Shown here: positions 14,515-18,389 of the stretch, piece after piece
Numbering within the stretch: the first letter of the stretch is position 1
Layout of the letters: the number at the start of each line of letters is the position of its first letter
Source: TMED23 sp913054205
GTDB taxonomy: Bacteria; Pseudomonadota; Alphaproteobacteria; Rhodospirillales; UBA2165
Reading direction: 5' to 3'
Assembly: GCA_046582495.1 (NCBI GenBank)
Contig: JAYGEG010000203.1
Coordinates: 1 to 18,389 of the forward strand
Length of the DNA: 18,389 nt
Notes under the pieces: model-generated
Databases searched by the model: none
What the model saw: the letters and a program-made list of their open reading frames with translations, nothing else
Told to the model about the DNA's origin: nothing
Made by a program: the position numbers and the translations under genes

Positions 14515-15957
14515 ATGGGTAAAGTAACTGGGTTTATCGAATACGAATTGCGCGAGCGCAGCTATCGTTCACCGGAAGAACGCGTAAAACATTACAACGA
14601 ATTTGTTGTGCCATTGAGCGAGAAACAATTGTCGCGTCAAGGTGCGCGCTGCATGGATTGCGGAATCCCTTATTGTCATACAGGCTGCCCGGTTAACAAC
14701 ATCATCCCTGATTGGAATGATTTGGTGTATCGCGGCAAATTCAAAGAAGCCATCGAAGTACTGCACTCCACCAACAACTTCCCGGAATTCACTGGCCGTA
14801 TTTGCCCAGCGCCGTGCGAAGAATCCTGCACCCTCAATCTTGATGATAATCCGGTTACGATTAAAACAATTGAATGCGCAATCATCGACAAAGCTTGGGA
14901 AAAAGGCTGGGTTAAGCCTCAGCCAGCAGAGCACAAAACAGGCAAAAAAGTCGCTGTCGTCGGTTCAGGTCCCGCGGGCATGGCGGCGGCTCAGCAACTC
15001 GCCCGCGCCGGTCATGACGTGACCCTGTTCGAGAAAAACGCAAAAATTGGCGGCCTGCTGCGCTACGGCATCCCCGATTTTAAAATGGAAAAACATTTGA
15101 TCGACCGACGCCATGTTCAGATGGAACAGGAAGGCGTTACGATCCGCTGCAACACCAATATTGGCGTTGATGTAACCACCGAAGACCTCGATAAAGAGTT
15201 TGATGCGATTGTGTTATCGGGCGGCGCAGAAGCGCCCCGCGACCTGCCAGTGCCAGGCCGCGAACACAATGGTGTTCATTTTGCGATGGATTTTCTAATT
15301 CAACAAAATCGCCGGGTTTCCGGTGAAGATTTAGGCGACGTAGAAGACATTCTCGCAAAAGATAAACATGTTGTGGTCATTGGCGGCGGAGACACCGGCT
15401 CTGACTGTGTCGGCACCTCTTTCCGCCAGGGCGCTGCAAGCGTCACCCAGTTGGAAATCATGCCGCAACCACCTGAGAAAGAAAACAAGCTACTGACGTG
15501 GCCGGACTGGCCGATGAAGATGCGCACTTCAACGTCGCATGATGAAGGCGCAAATCGCGATTGGGCAATTACCACCAAGAACTTCATTGATGCCGGCGGT
15601 AATATATCCGGCCTGCATACGGTTCGTGTGGAATGGCAGAAAAATGACGATGGCCGTATGGAAATGGTCGAAGTAGATGATTCTAGCGACAGTGTACCTG
15701 CCGATCTGGTTCTGCTGGCGATGGGTTTTGTCCATCCGACCCATGAAGGCTTGATTGAAGACCTTAAAGTCGATCTTGATGATCGCGGCAATGTCAAAGC
15801 CAACACCGAAGACTATCAGACATCTCAACCGAAAGTCTTCGCCGCCGGCGATGTGCGCAAAGGCCAGTCATTGGTTGTCTGGGCGATCCGTGAAGGCCGT
15901 CAATGCGCGCGCGCTGTTGATGAATTCCTGATGGGAAGCTCTGAACTGCCGCGCTGA
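14515..15957 (+). CDS. gltD: Glutamate synthase [NADPH], small (beta) subunit
   Basis: A 480-residue flavoprotein. The N-terminal Fe-S region has C46-x2-C49-x4-C54-x3-C58 and C97-x3-C101-x3-C105, the ligands of the two 4Fe-4S clusters at the alpha-beta interface. The FAD site is VAVVGSGPAGMAAAQQLARA with the family's GGLLRYGIPDFKM. The NADPH site is VVIGGGDTGSDCVGTSFRQG, and the C-terminal FAD motif is PKVFAAGDVRKGQSLVVWAI. GltD takes electrons from NADPH and passes them to FMN and the 3Fe-4S cluster of GltB. The start ATG 14515 is preceded by TAGGAGA (14502-14508) inside the end of gltB, so the pair is one operon with tight coupling. Length and motifs are normal. It converges with the rhodanese remnant 5 bases beyond its stop. 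Confidence 0.98.
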   Translation: MGKVTGFIEYELRERSYRSPEERVKHYNEFVVPLSEKQLSRQGARCMDCGIPYCHTGCPVNNIIPDWNDLVYRGKFKEAIEVLHSTNNFPEFTGRICPAPCEESCTLNLDDNPVTIKTIECAIIDKAWEKGWVKPQPAEHKTGKKVAVVGSGPAGMAAAQQLARAGHDVTLFEKNAKIGGLLRYGIPDFKMEKHLIDRRHVQMEQEGVTIRCNTNIGVDVTTEDLDKEFDAIVLSGGAEAPRDLPVPGREHNGVHFAMDFLIQQNRRVSGEDLGDVEDILAKDKHVVVIGGGDTGSDCVGTSFRQGAASVTQLEIMPQPPEKENKLLTWPDWPMKMRTSTSHDEGANRDWAITTKNFIDAGGNISGLHTVRVEWQKNDDGRMEMVEVDDSSDSVPADLVLLAMGFVHPTHEGLIEDLKVDLDDRGNVKANTEDYQTSQPKVFAAGDVRKGQSLVVWAIREGRQCARAVDEFLMGSSELPR

Positions 15958-15962
15958 TTTAA

Positions 15963-16229
15963 TTAAGAGCCCGCGATTTCTTCAACGGCTGTCGGCAAAC
16001 CAGCCGCCTTCCATTCCAGTAGCCCTTCATCTAAACGGCGCACGCTAAAACCTTTTGTGCGCAGTGTTGCAACAGCTTCAAACGAAAGCACGCAATAAGC
16101 ACTTCGACAGTAGGCTACAATTTCCTTGTCTGAATCAAGATCGCCCAAACGTTTCTCTAAATCAGTTAGGGGAATATTTATGGCGCCAGGCAGATGCCCC
16201 TGCGCAAATTCGTCGCCTGATCGAGGCGG
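15963..16229 (-). pseudogene. Rhodanese domain fragment, probably from an ArsR-rhodanese fusion, N-terminus lost
   Basis: On the minus strand the frame opens after TAG (16232-16230) and soon reads GDEFAQGHLPGAINIPL, EKRLGDL, KEIVAYCRSAYCVLSFEAV, then RTKGFSVRRLDEGLLEWKAA. The AYCRSAYCVLSFEAV loop holds the rhodanese active-site Cys. Together with RRLDEG-x-x-EWKAAGLP it is the form found at the C-terminus of ArsR-family regulator-rhodanese fusions. The start of the rhodanese fold (the L-D-V-R-x strand) and any helix-turn-helix domain are missing, because homology stops at about 16215, where the antisense of a cyclase fragment begins. A TTG at 16148 could start a shorter product, but it would be an incomplete fold. 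Sulfur-transfer or sulfide/arsenic-sensing function is lost. Confidence 0.7.
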
Positions 16230-16396
16230 CTACGCTTGGCCAACTTTGACGATCCGCTGATGAAGTTATCGCCAGTATTTTTAGATTAAAGCCAGATTTT
16301 TCGGCTAGCGCCGAACTTGAAAAATGGAATGCCGATCCGATTGATGCCGAACATCTTATGGACGGCCTCAGAAAAGCGGAGCTACCTGAGAAGTAA
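16202..16396 (+). pseudogene. C-terminal fragment of a TPR-type adenylate cyclase
   Basis: The forward frame reads AQIRRLIEAATLGQL, then TGA (16247-16249), and continues in the same frame with SADEVIASIFRLKPDFS, then ELEKWN, and HLMDGLRKAELPEK before TAA 16394-16396. The pattern A-x-LGQ...A-D-E-V...L-x-P-D-F-S...DGLRKAxLPE is the common tail of class III cyclases with C-terminal TPR repeats. The catalytic domain is absent. One in-frame stop and loss of everything upstream mark it as a remnant. It points away from the rhodanese fragment and ends 3 bases before the stop of the convergent dehalogenase-like gene. Assignment to a cyclase rests on this short tail; another TPR protein is possible. 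Confidence 0.5.
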
Positions 16397-16399
16397 CCC

Positions 16400-18389
16400 C
16401 TACTCCACTTTCTCCTCAGTCTTCTCAACCGTCTTATAACTTGGAATATAGGTGTCCGGCATTTTACCGCCGGCGGCGCGGCGCGCGATCCCCTGCTCTA
16501 CCGTTTCCGCTTCGGCAGCAATTTTAAGCCCGAGTTTGCGGTCTGTCGGATAAGGTCCCATCATATCCGGTGGCGGCAAAGTGGAGGCCGGGAAGTAAGC
16601 GATATTGTCTTTGGCTTTCGGCTTTTTCTTTGGATCGATAAGCGGCCGGTTCGTGCCCTTGGCCTCGACAATAAAGTTTTGCGCATCATAACGGAAGGTG
16701 CGCTTGCCCATGACTTCCAGATCAAGCCACCACTTTTTTGCGTCGATCGGATTACCATTGCCCAAGACATCATCGAGCCAAATCGCAAACGGGGCTAAGA
16801 CAGGTTTCAGCCACATCGCATTAACGCCAAGCCAGGAACCCACTTGGTGCAGTAGCGGACCATCCCAAGTGGTGTCTTTGCTTAACGGACAGACTTTAAC
16901 GCAGCGCCCACAGGCCGAGCCTTTAAGATTGGTCGCCCGGTACATGGTGCAGCGCTCGCTGTCCGGCTTCCAGGTCTCGTAGCCGTTGAATATGACTTTA
17001 TCGCCGTAAGGGATCGCCTGGCTCGGACATTCGCGCGCGCATTTCAGGCATTTTGAACAGAACAGCTGAACACCGAAATCGATTGGCAAGTCCGCCGTTA
17101 CCGGCATGTCGAAGGTCAAAACAGCCGTTTTAAAGCGCATGCCCAAAAACGGATTGATCGCGCTTTCCCCAATTCGGCTTTGCTCGCCAAGACCAGCCTG
17201 TAAGACCAACGGCACATGCAGCACGTGACTGTCGAGATTGCTGTGCGCCCGCGCGCCATAGCCCATTTGGCGGATCATTTCAGCCATTACACCAACGATC
17301 TCTCCACCTTTGAGATAGGCCCGCATCGATTGCGAGCCCGAAATCCAATCATTACCACTCGCCCCCATGAAGGTTTCTAAGCCCTGATCAACCAGCACGA
17401 CGAGAGCGTATTTATGATAGGGCTCAATTGGGTTGCCGCGCTTGTCATGGGAATACCACGCATAGTCCGGCACTTTGCAAATGCCGCTAATCGTTGAGCC
17501 GAGATAATGGCTGAGCGCCTTCAATGCCTTAGCATTGTCATCAGGATTGTCGTTGCCGAGTGCGACTTCAGAGGCGATCTGGCCGTCCTGTAAAGGCTTG
17601 ATCGCCCAACTCGGACGAACGATGCCTTGCGATACGGGATGCTTCTGTGACCAACGATCCGCCTCGCCTTTTGCTTTGTCGCTGAGATCACCGAAGGCTG
17701 TGCGCACATACATGTTGGTCCGGCTCGGTACCCGCGGCACCTCATCATCGAATACTTGCGTTGTCAACCTTTCCTGGCGCTTTAGGGTCTCTACCGGAAA
17801 CGCACCGAGGTGAGAGGGCCGACGTTTGCGCCGCCAACGCTCCAGCCCTGAGACTGCGCCTGATAGCCCCAATTGGTAGCTGAGGTTTTTACCGTCGCGC
17901 TGCGAGCGATGCAGCGGCAGATCGGTTGCCATGGCATAGTCCGTCGTGACAACCGCAACGGCAAAGCGATCCTCGACGTAAGGATTAATTAATTTGTCGC
18001 CTTCGCGGATGCCAAGCCCGGCCAAAACTGTCGCTTTGTCGAGATCAACATCGGTTGCGCCGGTCCAATGCACTTTGCTGGTAAAGCCCATGCTGGAAAT
18101 CTGGCCGCTCAAATCCGTCGCGATCTCGGCTGCAATATAAGTTGCTAGGATATGCTCACTGCCCTCGACCCAATCCGCCGCGTTGTTATCGGCATCGATC
18201 GGGTTCGAGTATTCCACCATTACTGTGACAGCGTGGCTATGATTGCCAACTATAGCGTTCAACCACAATGTATCGACAATCTCTGAAATACCAATTTGAG
18301 AAGCATCCAGAAAAAACCCGGCCCCTTTGATATCACGGGTGCGAAGTGTCAGATCATCCGGCACGGGCGCCATTCTGGAAAAAGGCTCA
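16400..18389 (-). CDS. Reductive dehalogenase homologue (cobalamin/2x4Fe-4S, catabolic type), 5' end outside window
   Basis: At least 657 residues; the frame stays open past ATG 18373 to the window edge (E-P-F-S-R precedes M), so the true start may lie outside. Numbering is from M18373. Residues ~300-430 carry the RdhA-type pattern DWISGSQS, AEMIRQMGYGARAH, VLQAGLGEQSRIGESAINP and ADLPIDFG. Two ferredoxin-like cluster motifs follow: C439-x2-C442-x2-C445-x3-C449-P and C475...C488-x2-C491-x3-C495-P. Residues ~70-155 are a weaker copy of the same module (GLGIREGDKLINP, FAVAVVTTDYAMATDLPL), as in catabolic B12-dependent dehalogenases, where a vestigial N-terminal half precedes the working one. 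Family enzymes remove halogen from organohalides using cob(II)alamin. No Tat signal is seen, which fits the cytoplasmic aerobic type, but the end is missing. No reductase domain is fused at the C-terminus. QueG is smaller and lacks the tandem arrangement. Confidence 0.85.
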   Translation of the reverse strand, partial: EPFSRMAPVPDDLTLRTRDIKGAGFFLDASQIGISEIVDTLWLNAIVGNHSHAVTVMVEYSNPIDADNNAADWVEGSEHILATYIAAEIATDLSGQISSMGFTSKVHWTGATDVDLDKATVLAGLGIREGDKLINPYVEDRFAVAVVTTDYAMATDLPLHRSQRDGKNLSYQLGLSGAVSGLERWRRKRRPSHLGAFPVETLKRQERLTTQVFDDEVPRVPSRTNMYVRTAFGDLSDKAKGEADRWSQKHPVSQGIVRPSWAIKPLQDGQIASEVALGNDNPDDNAKALKALSHYLGSTISGICKVPDYAWYSHDKRGNPIEPYHKYALVVLVDQGLETFMGASGNDWISGSQSMRAYLKGGEIVGVMAEMIRQMGYGARAHSNLDSHVLHVPLVLQAGLGEQSRIGESAINPFLGMRFKTAVLTFDMPVTADLPIDFGVQLFCSKCLKCARECPSQAIPYGDKVIFNGYETWKPDSERCTMYRATNLKGSACGRCVKVCPLSKDTTWDGPLLHQVGSWLGVNAMWLKPVLAPFAIWLDDVLGNGNPIDAKKWWLDLEVMGKRTFRYDAQNFIVEAKGTNRPLIDPKKKPKAKDNIAYFPASTLPPPDMMGPYPTDRKLGLKIAAEAETVEQGIARRAAGGKMPDTYIPSYKTVEKTEEKVE

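Noticed and set aside
16162..16428. 88-codon minus-strand frame
   Set aside because: Ser/Arg-rich shadow of the cyclase-tail fragment and the end of the dehalogenase-like gene.
16400..18389. QueG (epoxyqueuosine reductase) identity
   Set aside because: Length well over 600 residues, tandem RdhA-like halves and the INPFLG/ADLPIDFG motifs fit catabolic RdhA better.

Overview
The window looks like the chromosome of an alphaproteobacterium, probably marine. The evidence is the style of GltB/GltD, a coenzyme-B12-type reductive dehalogenase homologue, a two-subunit Rieske oxygenase operon, and remnants of a class III cyclase, an ArsR-type rhodanese and receiver proteins typical of that group. Base composition is moderate. 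TTG starts are common (five candidate genes). I see no insertion sequence, phage gene, CRISPR array, tRNA or rRNA. These taxonomic statements are inference from protein character, not a search.

Layout, left to right: the 3' end of a SemiSWEET-like sugar transporter (1-102); a membrane-anchored class III adenylate/guanylate cyclase broken by an in-frame TGA (132-1352), followed by a stand-alone ParB-like domain gene; a convergent receiver-domain gene that seems to have lost its phosphorylation pocket by in-frame deletion; a three-gene catabolic operon of a glutamine-synthetase-like ligase plus the alpha and beta subunits of a ring-hydroxylating oxygenase (2199-5628); on the minus strand a short operon of a SelW/Rdx-family gene with an in-frame UGA (5926-6141) and a small membrane protein gene (5639-5917); an exported ankyrin/proline-rich protein; a CBS-pair protein; two facing gene fragments, a receiver and an MBL-fold hydrolase (7950-8498); SAM hydroxide adenosyltransferase; a 495-base gene-free stretch with several hairpins; gltB-gltD for glutamate synthase; two outward-pointing 3' gene fragments, rhodanese and cyclase (15963-16396); and a catabolic-type reductive dehalogenase homologue running off the right edge.

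The main discovery candidate is the UGA-containing SelW-like gene at 5926-6141. It reads C-A-Q-U followed by N-Y-K-P-R-A, the family's CxxU/CxxC redox motif. A 5-bp hairpin with a G-containing apical loop begins 16 nt after the UGA and its loop lies 21 nt after it, which matches a bacterial SECIS. A standard gene caller would leave this region empty.

A second theme is decay. The cyclase, both receivers, the MBL protein, the rhodanese fragment and the second cyclase fragment are all damaged, and most belong to signalling or regulation. The metabolic operons around them are intact. Two junctions (about 8075 and about 16215) have the shape expected of inversion endpoints.

Functionally, the intact part combines nitrogen assimilation (GltBD), a putative glutamylation-plus-dioxygenation route for an amine or aromatic amine (2199-5628), thiol/selenol redox chemistry, and possible aerobic dehalogenation.
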